A stretch of 64,000 nucleotides of DNA from Arthrobacter horti. Its GTDB lineage: Bacteria > Actinomycetota > Actinomycetes > Actinomycetales > Micrococcaceae. The stretch is taken from NCBI RefSeq assembly GCF_030731045.1, contig NZ_JAVALS010000002.1, forward strand, positions 401,591 to 465,590, given 5' to 3'. The notes under the pieces are model-generated. The model had not been told where the DNA came from and did not search any database. It saw only the letters and a list, made by a program, of their open reading frames with translations. Position numbers and translations under genes: made by a program. Positions 49,424 through 58,029 of the stretch are shown piece by piece. Numbering within the stretch: the first letter of the stretch is position 1; every line of letters starts with the position of its first letter.

Positions 49424-51559
49424 ATGACCAGCGAACCGATCACCCGGCCCCTGGAATTCCTGGTGACGGCCTCCCGGCCGTTCCCACTGGGCGTCACTCC
49501 CGCCCGTCACGTCGAGCGCCACGCCCCGGACACGGTCAATGTGGCCGTGTTCGCCCCAGGCCTTTCCGCCGTGGACGTCCACCATCTGGGTGCGGACGGG
49601 CACTGGCACCGCACACGGCTCACCGAGGTGAGCGGCGGGGTCCATCACGGCCTCGTGCCGCGGTTCCCCCTGGGCACCCGCTACGGGTTCACGGGGCCGG
49701 AGACGGCCGGGCGGCTCATCAGCGCTCAGCTCATGCGCCGCAAGCACGACGACGGGGCGCCCGTCCGCAGCGCGCCTCCCGGCCTGCTGCTGGATCCCTA
49801 CGGGCGGGGTGTGGATCTGGTGGACGGATCGCTCGTGTCGATGCGGATGCACCAGGACTTCGACTGGGGTGCGGACCGCCGGCCCAACACGCCCTGGCGG
49901 GACACGGTGGTGTACGAGGCCCACGTCAAGGGACTGACCAAGCTGCACCCGGACATCCCGGAGGATCTGCAGGGCACCTACGCGGGTCTGGCGCACCCGG
50001 TGATGATCGATTACCTGAAGACGCTCGGGATCACGGCCGTGGAGCTGCTGCCGGTGCACTTCCATCTGGATGAGGCGCACCTGGAGAATCTGGGCCTGCC
50101 CAACTACTGGGGTTACAACACGGCGGCCTTCTTCGCGCCGCACCCGTCCTATGCCACGCAGGCGGCCCAGGCCGCCGGGCCCGGGGCCGTTCAGGACGAG
50201 TTCAAGGGCATGGTGAAGCTGCTCCATGAGGCGGGCCTGGAGGTCATCCTCGACGTGGTCTACAACCACACCGCCGAAGGCGGCCAGGACCAGCCGGCCC
50301 TCAGCTTCCGCGGCCTGGGGGATGACGTCTACTACCGCCACGACGGCCACGGGAACTACTACGACACCACCGGCTGCGGGAACTCCCTGAACTTCGGCGA
50401 GCCCCGGGTGGTCCAGCTGGTCCTGGACTCGCTGCGCCACTGGGTGCAGGAGTACCACGTGGACGGCTTCCGCTTCGACCTGGCCACCACGCTGTGCCGG
50501 GACGCGAACAACGCCTTCGACCCCAAGCACCCGTTCCTGGTGGCGCTCTCCGCGGATCCCGTGTTCCACGAGGTCAAACTCATCTCCGAGCCCTGGGACG
50601 TGGGGCAGGGGGATTCCTGGCAGACCGGTCGCTTCCCGTACGGCTGGGTCGACTGGAACGACCGTTTCCGGGACACCGTTCGCTCCTTCTGGCTCAGCGA
50701 GCGCGCCGCGATCGAGGCGGGCCGGCAGGGCCGCAGCGTCTCGGCGCTGGCGGACGTGGTCTCCGGCTCCGCCTCGCTCTTCGCAGGGTCCGGCCGTAAC
50801 CGCCTGGCCTCGCTGAACTTCGTCACGGCCCATGACGGCTTCACGCTGCGGGACCTGGTGTCCTATGACCGCAAGCACAACGAGGCCAACGGCGAGAACA
50901 ACCGCGACGGCAATGACAGCAACCTCAGCTACAACCACGGCTACGAGGGCCGCACCGAGGTGGAGTCCCTCGTGGCGGCGCGTGCACTGACCAGCCGGAA
51001 CCTCATGACCACGCTCATGGTCTCCCTCGGCGTGCCGATGATCGTGGCCGGGGACGAGCTCGGCCGCACCCAGCAGGGCAACAACAACGCCTACAACCAG
51101 GACAACTCTCTGACCTGGGTGGACTGGAGGTCCACCCAGGAGAGCCGCCAGATGCTCCGGGCCACTCAGCGGGCCATCCGGATCCGCCGCGAGTTCATGG
51201 CCGCCCAGCCGTACGACTACCCGCAACGCGATGAGCACTCGTACCTGCACTGGTTCAATCAGGACGGCGAGTTCATGTCCCCGGAGGACTGGAACAACCC
51301 CGGACAGCGCCTGGTGCAACTGCTCCTGGGCTCGCGGAAGGGCAAGATCGACGGCCTGGTGGTCATCAATGGCGGCGGCTCCGACCAGGAGATCGTCATG
51401 CCGCGCCTGACCGAGCTGGGTGTCACCACGGGGGACGTGCACAAGTTCGAGCTGCGGCACTCGACGTCCCTGGTCCAGGACGAGCGCCGGGGAACCCGCC
51501 TGGCCGAGGGGACCACGGACCTGGTGGACGCCTTCTCCATGAACATCTACCGACTCTGA
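49424..51559 (+). CDS. glgX: Glycogen debranching enzyme GlgX
   Basis: A 711-residue GH13_11 enzyme that cuts alpha-1,6 branches of phosphorylase-limit glycogen. An N-terminal CBM48 domain (about 10-110) leads to the barrel with nucleophile Asp352 (D-G-F-R-F-D-L-A), acid Glu389 (L-I-S-E-P-W-D) and F-V-T-A-H-D-G-F. It acts with GlgP, encoded 1.6 kb away. It lies 5 bases after rlmB and 8 bases before the RNase gene, so these are probably one transcript. Confidence 0.96.
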   Translation: MTSEPITRPLEFLVTASRPFPLGVTPARHVERHAPDTVNVAVFAPGLSAVDVHHLGADGHWHRTRLTEVSGGVHHGLVPRFPLGTRYGFTGPETAGRLISAQLMRRKHDDGAPVRSAPPGLLLDPYGRGVDLVDGSLVSMRMHQDFDWGADRRPNTPWRDTVVYEAHVKGLTKLHPDIPEDLQGTYAGLAHPVMIDYLKTLGITAVELLPVHFHLDEAHLENLGLPNYWGYNTAAFFAPHPSYATQAAQAAGPGAVQDEFKGMVKLLHEAGLEVILDVVYNHTAEGGQDQPALSFRGLGDDVYYRHDGHGNYYDTTGCGNSLNFGEPRVVQLVLDSLRHWVQEYHVDGFRFDLATTLCRDANNAFDPKHPFLVALSADPVFHEVKLISEPWDVGQGDSWQTGRFPYGWVDWNDRFRDTVRSFWLSERAAIEAGRQGRSVSALADVVSGSASLFAGSGRNRLASLNFVTAHDGFTLRDLVSYDRKHNEANGENNRDGNDSNLSYNHGYEGRTEVESLVAARALTSRNLMTTLMVSLGVPMIVAGDELGRTQQGNNNAYNQDNSLTWVDWRSTQESRQMLRATQRAIRIRREFMAAQPYDYPQRDEHSYLHWFNQDGEFMSPEDWNNPGQRLVQLLLGSRKGKIDGLVVINGGGSDQEIVMPRLTELGVTTGDVHKFELRHSTSLVQDERRGTRLAEGTTDLVDAFSMNIYRL

Positions 51560-51567
51560 GGACACCG

Positions 51568-52020
51568 ATGAACCGGAAGACCCTGATGACCCTTGCCGGC
51601 CTGCTCGGGGTGGCCCTGCTTGCCGGCTTCCTGTGGCTGGGGAACGGCTCCCGGCCGGCAGCCCACGGCGGCGGTTCCCCGGTGGCGGCCGCCTCGCCCA
51701 CCGGCCGGGCGGGGCAGGCGCCCTCCAACCCGAGTTCGCTGGCGACGGTCAAGGAGTCCGCGCTGCCTGCGGAGGCACAGACTACGCTGGCGCTGATCGC
51801 CAAGGGCGGGCCCTACCCGTACAGCCGGGACGGGATCAACTTCGGCAACTTCGAGGGGGCGCTGCCGAAGAAGAACGGCGGCTACTACCAGGAGTACACC
51901 GTGCCGACACCCGGGTCGAATGACCGGGGCGCCCGGCGCATCATTGTGGGCTCCGGCCACGAGAAGTACTACACGGCGGACCACTACGCCACCTTCCGCT
52001 TCATCCTGGAGGGCCGGTGA
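51568..52020 (+). CDS. Secreted guanyl-specific ribonuclease (RNase Sa/barnase family)
   Basis: A 150-residue microbial RNase. An N-terminal hydrophobic segment (about 5-25) acts as signal or anchor, followed by a Ser/Pro/Ala linker and the catalytic domain from about residue 60. Active-site residues align with RNase Sa: Glu109 (Y-Q-E-Y-T-V), Arg120 and Arg124 (R-G-A-R-R) and His139 (T-A-D-H-Y-A-T-F). There is no Cys, so the RNase Sa disulfide is missing. The stop overlaps the barstar start by 4 bases, pairing toxin and inhibitor. Confidence 0.93.
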   Translation: MNRKTLMTLAGLLGVALLAGFLWLGNGSRPAAHGGGSPVAAASPTGRAGQAPSNPSSLATVKESALPAEAQTTLALIAKGGPYPYSRDGINFGNFEGALPKKNGGYYQEYTVPTPGSNDRGARRIIVGSGHEKYYTADHYATFRFILEGR

Positions 52021-52352
52021 GGACGTACGACGGCGGTACTCACCCGGGTGCTGAACTCGCGCATGCGGTGCTCTCCCAGGGCCGGGAACCCGCCGTCGTC
52101 CCGGCCGCCGCGGACCGGGCGGGCGTGCTGGGCGCCTTCGCGGCCGCGCTGTCCTTCCCGGCGCATTTCGGCCGCAATCTGGATGCCCTCAACGACTGTC
52201 TGTGGGACTGGTCTGAGCGACTGACAGGGCCCACCACCCTCGTCTGGGTGCAGGCGGAAACCCTGGACGGGCCGACCGCGGATGCGGTGACCACCATCCT
52301 CAGGGACACCGAAGCGGCTTCGCCGCACCTCGCCGTCGTCGTCCTGCGGTGA
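52017..52352 (+). CDS. Barstar-family ribonuclease inhibitor
   Basis: A 111-residue cytoplasmic inhibitor. The core A-H-F-G-R-N-L-D-A-L-N-D-C-L-W-D-W contains Asp56 and Asp60, matching barstar Asp35 and Asp39 that bind the RNase active site. The Trp38 position is Asn here. GTG 52017 overlaps the RNase stop by 4 bases, so the inhibitor is made with its enzyme. It protects the producer from enzyme not yet exported. Confidence 0.92.
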   Translation: MRTYDGGTHPGAELAHAVLSQGREPAVVPAAADRAGVLGAFAAALSFPAHFGRNLDALNDCLWDWSERLTGPTTLVWVQAETLDGPTADAVTTILRDTEAASPHLAVVVLR

Positions 52353-52382
52353 GGCCGTCCTGCCGTGAATCAGGCGCCCCGG

Positions 52383-53132
52383 TCAGAGAGCGCTGAGGTT
52401 CGTCCCGGTCAGCAGGGCGTGCTCCACATCGGGCCGGCCGTTGGCGCGTGCCAGGGCGGCCGCCTCCTCCCAGGGGTACCCGACGGCCCGGAGTTCCACC
52501 TCCCAGCGACCGGACGCGTCATCGGCCACCGCGTACCGGGCGTGCGGGGTACCGGCTTCGATGAGGTGAGGATAGGGGCGGTCGTCGTCATAGGCCGGCC
52601 ATCCCACGCTTCCCGGATTGACCACGAGCGCGCCGCCGCTCAGCCGGACGGCGCGCTGAAGATGGGTGTGCCCGCAGAGCAGGAGTGCGTGATCCAGATG
52701 CCCGGAGAGGCGTGAGGTGACCTCATCCTCGGTGGCCGGCCGGACACCATCCGGAGTCACCGTCTCCAGCAGGTATTCCAGGTCGTCCTCCGGCGTCCCG
52801 TGGAATGCCAGCACGCCCTCCACAGGACGGGCGGTAAGGGGCAGCGCAGCCAGCCAGGCCCGGTGCCGTCCGGTCAGTTCGGCGTGGGCCAGACGGTCGG
52901 AGGCGCTCATGAGTGCGGGAGGGGTCTCCAGAACCTGGCGTTCGTGGTTCCCCCGGACGGAGACCATGGGGGTGGCCATCAGGAGATCGGCGGTGGCGGC
53001 CGGGGCGACACCGCCGGAAAGGTGATCGCCCAGGTTCACCACCAGGTCGGCACGGTCCCGGGAGACCGCTTGGAGCACCGCCCGCAGGGCGAAGACGTTG
53101 CCGTGGACATCGGAGATCGCCGCGATTCGCAT
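52383..53132 (-). CDS. Calcineurin-like metallophosphoesterase (YfcE/MJ0936 type)
   Basis: A 249-residue phosphodiesterase or phosphatase. Metal motifs in order: I-S-D-V-H-G-N (7-13), N-L-G-D-H (about 34-38), R-G-N-H-E-R, C-G-H-T-H-L-Q and the terminal N-P-G-S-V-G. The natural substrate is unknown. ATG 53132 is preceded by TACAAT only 5 bases away, so the mRNA may be leaderless. Convergent with the barstar gene. Confidence 0.9.
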   Translation of the reverse strand: MRIAAISDVHGNVFALRAVLQAVSRDRADLVVNLGDHLSGGVAPAATADLLMATPMVSVRGNHERQVLETPPALMSASDRLAHAELTGRHRAWLAALPLTARPVEGVLAFHGTPEDDLEYLLETVTPDGVRPATEDEVTSRLSGHLDHALLLCGHTHLQRAVRLSGGALVVNPGSVGWPAYDDDRPYPHLIEAGTPHARYAVADDASGRWEVELRAVGYPWEEAAALARANGRPDVEHALLTGTNLSAL

Positions 53133-53137
53133 ACGGA

Positions 53138-53143
53138 ATTGTA
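53138..53143 (-). promoter_or_regulatory. -10 box of the phosphoesterase gene (leaderless)
   Basis: TACAAT on the minus strand lies 5 bases before ATG 53132. Confidence 0.4.
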
Positions 53144-53156
53144 CCGATGACGCGAA

Positions 53157-53184
53157 AAGGGCCCCTCCGATCGGAGAGGCCCTT
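53157..53184 (-). terminator. Terminator of glgP
   Basis: A 12-pair stem with one mismatch, followed on the minus strand by TTTT, just after the glgP stop. Confidence 0.7.
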
Positions 53185-53199
53185 CGGCGCGTCGTCGGT

Positions 53200-55830
53200 T
53201 TACGCGTTGACCACCAGCCCGAGCTCGGCCTGGTTCGCCAGGGCCTCGTGCTTCGGGAACACCCGGACGGTGTACCCGAAGGCACCGGAGCGGTCCACGG
53301 GGATCGGGCCGCGGAAGAGCCAGCGGCCGTTGCCGAGGTCCTCGGAGGGCGCCAGGTCCACACTGCGGGGGTTCTGAATGTCGTCGTCATTGCCGGCCTT
53401 GCCGAACGCGGCCGCCACCTGGACCTCCTCCGGCTCCAGGCCGCCCAGGGACAGGTAGGCGCTCACGTGAAGCGTGTCGCCGATCTGCGGAGACTCGCTC
53501 ACTCCGCTGCTGTCCACGTGCTCCACCGTGACGGCGGACCAGGCGGAGCGCACGCGGGCCGTGTAGGCGGCCAGGTCCTTCGCCACGGCGTAGCCGTCCT
53601 CCACGGCGGTGCGCCCTGCCACCGCGGCCGGGGTGTAGAGCTGGTTGACGTAGTCCTTGACCATGCGCTCCGCGGAGACGGCCGGTCCCAGATGAGCCAG
53701 CGTGTGCTTGATCATGGAGATCCACGCTGTCGGGAGCTCGCCGTCGCCGGCCTGGGACGGGCCGGCGGCGCCGGCGTCCTCGGACACGACGGAACCGTAG
53801 AAGCGTGGCGCCACCCGGTTCTCGATCAGTTCGTACAGGGCCGCGGCCTCGATGTCGTCCCGCTCCTCGGAGGAGGCGCCGTTGTTCGCCGTGGGGATCG
53901 CCCAGCCGTTCTCGCCGTCGTACATCTCATCCCACCAGCCGTCCAGGACGGACAGGTTGAGCGAGCCGTTGATCGCAGCCTTCATGCCGGAGGTGCCGCA
54001 CGCCTCAAGGGGCCGCAGTGGGTTGTTCAGCCAGACGTCGCAGCCGGGGAACAGGGTCCGGGCCATGGCGATGTCGTAGTTCGGCAGGAACACGATCCGG
54101 TGGCGCACCTCGGGGTCGTCGGTGAAGTGGACCAGGTCCTGGATCATCTTCTTGCCCGCGTCGTCCGCGGGGTGAGACTTGCCGGCGATGACCAGCTGCA
54201 CCGGGTGCTTCGGGTCCAGCAGGATCTTCTTCAAACGTGCGGGATCGCGCAGCATGAGCGTCAGGCGCTTGTACGTGGGGACGCGCCGGGCGAAACCGAT
54301 CGTCAGCACATCGGGGTCCAGCACGCCGTCGGTCCAGCCGAGCTCGGCGTCTGCGGCGCCGCGCTTCTTCCAGGAGGCGCGCAGACGGCGGCGGACATCG
54401 GCCACCAGCTTGCCGCGCAGCTCCCGGCGCAGGCCCCAGATGGTCTCATCCGGGACGTTGTAGGCGAGGTCCCAGCGGCCCAGGGACTCGGCCTCCGGGC
54501 CGAAGGCGTCCCGGGCCAGGGTGCCGATGCTCGGGTCCACCCAGGTGGGCACGTGCACGCCGTTGGTGACGGAGGCGATGGGCACTTCGGACTTCTCGAA
54601 GCCCGGCCACAGCCCGGCGAACATCTCGCGGGACACCACGCCGTGCAGCTTCGCCACGCCGTTGGCGCGCTGGGCCAGGCGCAGGCCCATGACGGCCATG
54701 TTGAACTTGCCCGGGTCGCCGCCCTCGTAGCTCTCCCGGCCCAGGTCCAGGACGTTCTCCACCGGGACGCCCGGGGCCAGCCCGGCCCGGAAGAAGTGCT
54801 CGATCTGGGTCAGCTCGAAGCGGTCGATGCCGGCCGGCACCGGGGTGTGCGTGGTGAACACGGTGGAGGCGCGGCCCGCAGCCAGTGCCTCGTCCCAGCT
54901 CAGGCCCTTACCGGCCATGAGTTCCTGGATGCGTTCGATGCCGAGGAAGCCCGCGTGGCCTTCGTTCGTGTGGAACACCTCGGGGGCGGAGGTGCCGGTG
55001 ATCCGGGCGTAGCTGCGCAGCGCCTTCACACCGCCCATGCCGAGCAGCAGCTCCTGCTGCAGGCGGTGGTCACCGCCACCGCCGTAGAGCCGGTCCGTGA
55101 TGCCGCGCGCGGCGTCGTCGTTGCCGGGGACGTTGGAATCCAGCAGCAGCAATGGGACGCGCCCGACGTCGGCACGCCACACCTGCGCCAGCAGCTGGCG
55201 CCCGTTCGGAAGGGGCAGCCGGACGCTGACGGCGGTGCCGTCCTCCTCGCGGAGGAGGGTCAGGGGCAGATTGTCCGGGTCCAGCACCGGGTAGGTCTCC
55301 TGCTGCCACGCGTCGCGGGAGAGAGACTGCTTGAAGTAACCGGCCTGGTAGAGCAGGCCGACGCCGATGAGGGGGACCCCCAGATCGGAGGCCGACTTCA
55401 GGTGATCGCCGGCCAGGATGCCCAGGCCGCCCGAATACTGCGGGAGCACCTCGGTGATGCCGAACTCGGGGGAGAAGTAGGCGATGCGTTCCGGCGCCCC
55501 CTGTGTGAGGGTCTGGTACCAGCGCGGCTCGGTGAGGTACCTCTCCAGATCATCGGCGGCGGACTGGATCCGTGCCACCACGTCCTCGTCCTTGGCCAGT
55601 GCGTCGAATTCCTCGGCCGAAATGGCACCCAGCAGTGCCACCGGGTCATGGCGGCTCCTGTCCCACAGTTCGGGGTTCAGACTTGCGAAGAGTTCCCTCG
55701 TCGGCAGGTGCCAGGACCAGCGGAGATTGGTGGCCAGAGGGGCCAAAGCCGCGATCGGTTCGGGCAGGACGGTACGGACGGTAAATCTGCGGATAGCCTT
55801 CACCTGGGCCACACTAACCGAGTCGGGCAT
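53200..55830 (-). CDS. glgP: Alpha-glucan phosphorylase
   Basis: An 876-residue GT35 phosphorylase that releases glucose 1-phosphate from glycogen. The PLP Lys617 lies in E-A-C-G-T-S-G-M-K-A-A-I-N-G. It has the start typical of the actinobacterial form (R-R-F-T-V-R-T-V-L-P-E-P, then L-A-T-N-L-R-W-S-W-H) and the DUF3417-type N-terminal extension. Divergent from glgE over a 99-base gap carrying the palindrome at 55851-55868. GlgE pathway relatives also use it to handle maltose 1-phosphate products. Confidence 0.95.
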   Translation of the reverse strand: MPDSVSVAQVKAIRRFTVRTVLPEPIAALAPLATNLRWSWHLPTRELFASLNPELWDRSRHDPVALLGAISAEEFDALAKDEDVVARIQSAADDLERYLTEPRWYQTLTQGAPERIAYFSPEFGITEVLPQYSGGLGILAGDHLKSASDLGVPLIGVGLLYQAGYFKQSLSRDAWQQETYPVLDPDNLPLTLLREEDGTAVSVRLPLPNGRQLLAQVWRADVGRVPLLLLDSNVPGNDDAARGITDRLYGGGGDHRLQQELLLGMGGVKALRSYARITGTSAPEVFHTNEGHAGFLGIERIQELMAGKGLSWDEALAAGRASTVFTTHTPVPAGIDRFELTQIEHFFRAGLAPGVPVENVLDLGRESYEGGDPGKFNMAVMGLRLAQRANGVAKLHGVVSREMFAGLWPGFEKSEVPIASVTNGVHVPTWVDPSIGTLARDAFGPEAESLGRWDLAYNVPDETIWGLRRELRGKLVADVRRRLRASWKKRGAADAELGWTDGVLDPDVLTIGFARRVPTYKRLTLMLRDPARLKKILLDPKHPVQLVIAGKSHPADDAGKKMIQDLVHFTDDPEVRHRIVFLPNYDIAMARTLFPGCDVWLNNPLRPLEACGTSGMKAAINGSLNLSVLDGWWDEMYDGENGWAIPTANNGASSEERDDIEAAALYELIENRVAPRFYGSVVSEDAGAAGPSQAGDGELPTAWISMIKHTLAHLGPAVSAERMVKDYVNQLYTPAAVAGRTAVEDGYAVAKDLAAYTARVRSAWSAVTVEHVDSSGVSESPQIGDTLHVSAYLSLGGLEPEEVQVAAAFGKAGNDDDIQNPRSVDLAPSEDLGNGRWLFRGPIPVDRSGAFGYTVRVFPKHEALANQAELGLVVNA

Positions 55831-55850
55831 CCATCGGAACAGAGCAAAGT

Positions 55851-55868
55851 GTCATTTTGGTAAATGAC
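55851..55868. promoter_or_regulatory. Candidate operator between glgP and glgE
   Basis: GTCATTT and AAATGAC form a perfect 7-bp inverted repeat with a 4-base spacer in the only regulatory DNA shared by both transcripts. Confidence 0.4.
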
Positions 55869-55929
55869 GCGTAAGCCTTTGTCTCTTTGACGCGCGTCTT
55901 AGCAATCGGCTGCCATTCACGTTACCGTC

Positions 55930-58029
55930 GTGCCTGTGAGCAGCACGAAACGAAGCAGCAGCCGGACCAAGACCACCCCCGTACTTCCCGATCCCCATGG
56001 GATTCCGAGCGGCCTGCGTTTCGGCCGTTTTCCGATCACCGAGGTGCAGCCATCGGTGGAAGGCGGACGATTCCCCGCCAAAGCGGTCCCCGGGCAGGGG
56101 ATCGTGGTCGGAGCCACCGTCTTCCGTGAGGGCCACGACCAGCTCGGGGTGACAGCCGTGCTGAAGAACCCCAAAGGCAAGATCGTCCAGACTGTCCGTC
56201 TCGCCCCGCCGGAGGGCGAACGCGGTCTGGGGACCGACCGCTGGGAAGGCGTGTTCACCCCCAGCGCCACGGGCCTGTGGAGCTTCGCGGTCCAGGCCTG
56301 GCATGACCGCTACGGCACCTGGCACCACAACGCCGAGATCAAGATCGGCGCGGGCATCGATGTCGAGCTGATGCTCGCCGAGGGAGCCGCACTGCTCGCT
56401 CAGGCCGCCGACGACGACGTCAAGCGCACCGCCGCGGACCGTCGCACGTTCCGCCGTGCCGCCGAGGCGCTCGCCGATCAGCGGCTGAGCGTGGAGCAGC
56501 GCCTTGGCGCCGGCTTCTCCGCCGAGGTCGGGGCCGCCGTCGAACGCGCGCCGATCCGCGAGCTGGTCACCGAGACGGAGGACCACCCCATTCTGGTGGA
56601 GCGCAGTGCTGCCGGCCAGGGCGCCTGGTACGAGTTCTTCCCCCGGTCCGAGGGTGCCCGGTGCGACCCGGCCACGGGCGTCTGGACCTCCGGCACCTTC
56701 CGCACGGCCGCTGAGCGCCTCGAGGCCGTGGCTGAGATGGGCTTCGACGTGCTGTACATGCCGCCCATCCACCCGATCGGCCGTGCCCACCGCAAGGGCC
56801 CGAACAACACGCTCGTGGCGGGCCCGGGTGACCCCGGTTCCCCCTGGGCCATCGGCGGACCCGAGGGCGGTCACGACGCCATCCACCCGGACCTGGGCAC
56901 TTTCGAAGACTTCGACGCCTTCGTGGCCCGGGCTCAGGAGCTCGGCCTGGAGGTGGCCCTGGACCTGGCACTCCAGGCCAGCCCCGACCACCCCTGGGTG
57001 CAGAGCAACCCGGAGTGGTTCACCCAGCGGGTGGACGGTTCCATCGCCTATGCGGAGAACCCGCCCAAGAAGTACCAGGACATCTACCCCCTGAACTTCG
57101 ATAACGATCCGGCGGGCCTGTCCAAGGAGATCCTGCGCGTCGTACAGCTGTGGATCAACCACGGAGTGAAGATCTTCCGGGTGGACAACCCGCACACCAA
57201 GCCCGTCTGGTTCTGGGAGTGGCTGATCGGCCGCGTCAACAAGAAGCACCCGGATGTGGTGTTCCTGGCCGAGGCGTTCACGCGTCCCGCCATGATGCAT
57301 GCCCTGGGCCGCGCCGGGTTCCAGCAGTCTTACAGCTACTTCACCTGGCGCAACACCAAGCAGGAGGTGGAGGAGTACTTCACCGAGATCTCGCGCGATT
57401 CCGCGGCGTTCTTCCGGCCCAACTTCTTCGTGAACACCCCGGACATCCTCACCCGGTACCTGCAGTACGGGGGCCCGGCGGCGTTCAAGATCCGCGCGGT
57501 CCTGGCCGCCATGGGCAGCCCGCTGTGGGGGGTCTACGCCGGCTACGAGCTGTTCGAGCACGTGGCCCGTCCGGGCGCCGAAGAGTACATCGACAACGAG
57601 AAGTACGAGTACAAGGACCGCGACTGGGCCGGTGCCGAGGCCTCCGGCCGGACCCTGGCGCCGTACCTGACCCGGCTGAACCACATCCGCCGCGCCCACC
57701 CGGCGCTGGGGGACCTGCAGAACCTGACGGTGCACCACTCCACGGACGACTCCACGGTGGTCTTCTCCAAGCACAAGGTGCTGCCGGACGGCTCCAAGGA
57801 CACCTTGATCGTCATCGTGAACGTGGACCCCCATGGGACACGAGAGTGCACGGTGTCCCTTGACCTGGGCGCGCTGGCGTTGGATGCTCGAGACTTGACG
57901 GCATCCCACGGATTCCGTGTGGATGACCTCATCAGCGGGCAGAGCTGGGAGTGGGGTGAGCACAACTACGTACGCCTGGATCCGCACGTTGAACCGGCCC
58001 ATGTCCTTCATATCCGCCGAGGAGCCTGA
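55930..58029 (+). CDS. glgE: Alpha-1,4-glucan:maltose-1-phosphate maltosyltransferase
   Basis: A 699-residue GH13_3 transferase that extends alpha-glucan from maltose 1-phosphate. An N-terminal beta domain (about 30-125) and a helical bundle precede the barrel, with nucleophile Asp419 (I-F-R-V-D-N-P-H-T-K-P) and acid Glu448 (F-L-A-E-A-F). GTG 55930 or GTG 55936 are equally possible starts; neither has a clear ribosome site. The stop overlaps the treS start (TGATG). Confidence 0.97.
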   Translation: MPVSSTKRSSSRTKTTPVLPDPHGIPSGLRFGRFPITEVQPSVEGGRFPAKAVPGQGIVVGATVFREGHDQLGVTAVLKNPKGKIVQTVRLAPPEGERGLGTDRWEGVFTPSATGLWSFAVQAWHDRYGTWHHNAEIKIGAGIDVELMLAEGAALLAQAADDDVKRTAADRRTFRRAAEALADQRLSVEQRLGAGFSAEVGAAVERAPIRELVTETEDHPILVERSAAGQGAWYEFFPRSEGARCDPATGVWTSGTFRTAAERLEAVAEMGFDVLYMPPIHPIGRAHRKGPNNTLVAGPGDPGSPWAIGGPEGGHDAIHPDLGTFEDFDAFVARAQELGLEVALDLALQASPDHPWVQSNPEWFTQRVDGSIAYAENPPKKYQDIYPLNFDNDPAGLSKEILRVVQLWINHGVKIFRVDNPHTKPVWFWEWLIGRVNKKHPDVVFLAEAFTRPAMMHALGRAGFQQSYSYFTWRNTKQEVEEYFTEISRDSAAFFRPNFFVNTPDILTRYLQYGGPAAFKIRAVLAAMGSPLWGVYAGYELFEHVARPGAEEYIDNEKYEYKDRDWAGAEASGRTLAPYLTRLNHIRRAHPALGDLQNLTVHHSTDDSTVVFSKHKVLPDGSKDTLIVIVNVDPHGTRECTVSLDLGALALDARDLTASHGFRVDDLISGQSWEWGEHNYVRLDPHVEPAHVLHIRRGA

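Noticed and set aside
53098..55863. 921-codon plus-strand frame opposite glgP
   Set aside because: Antisense shadow of a clear phosphorylase gene.
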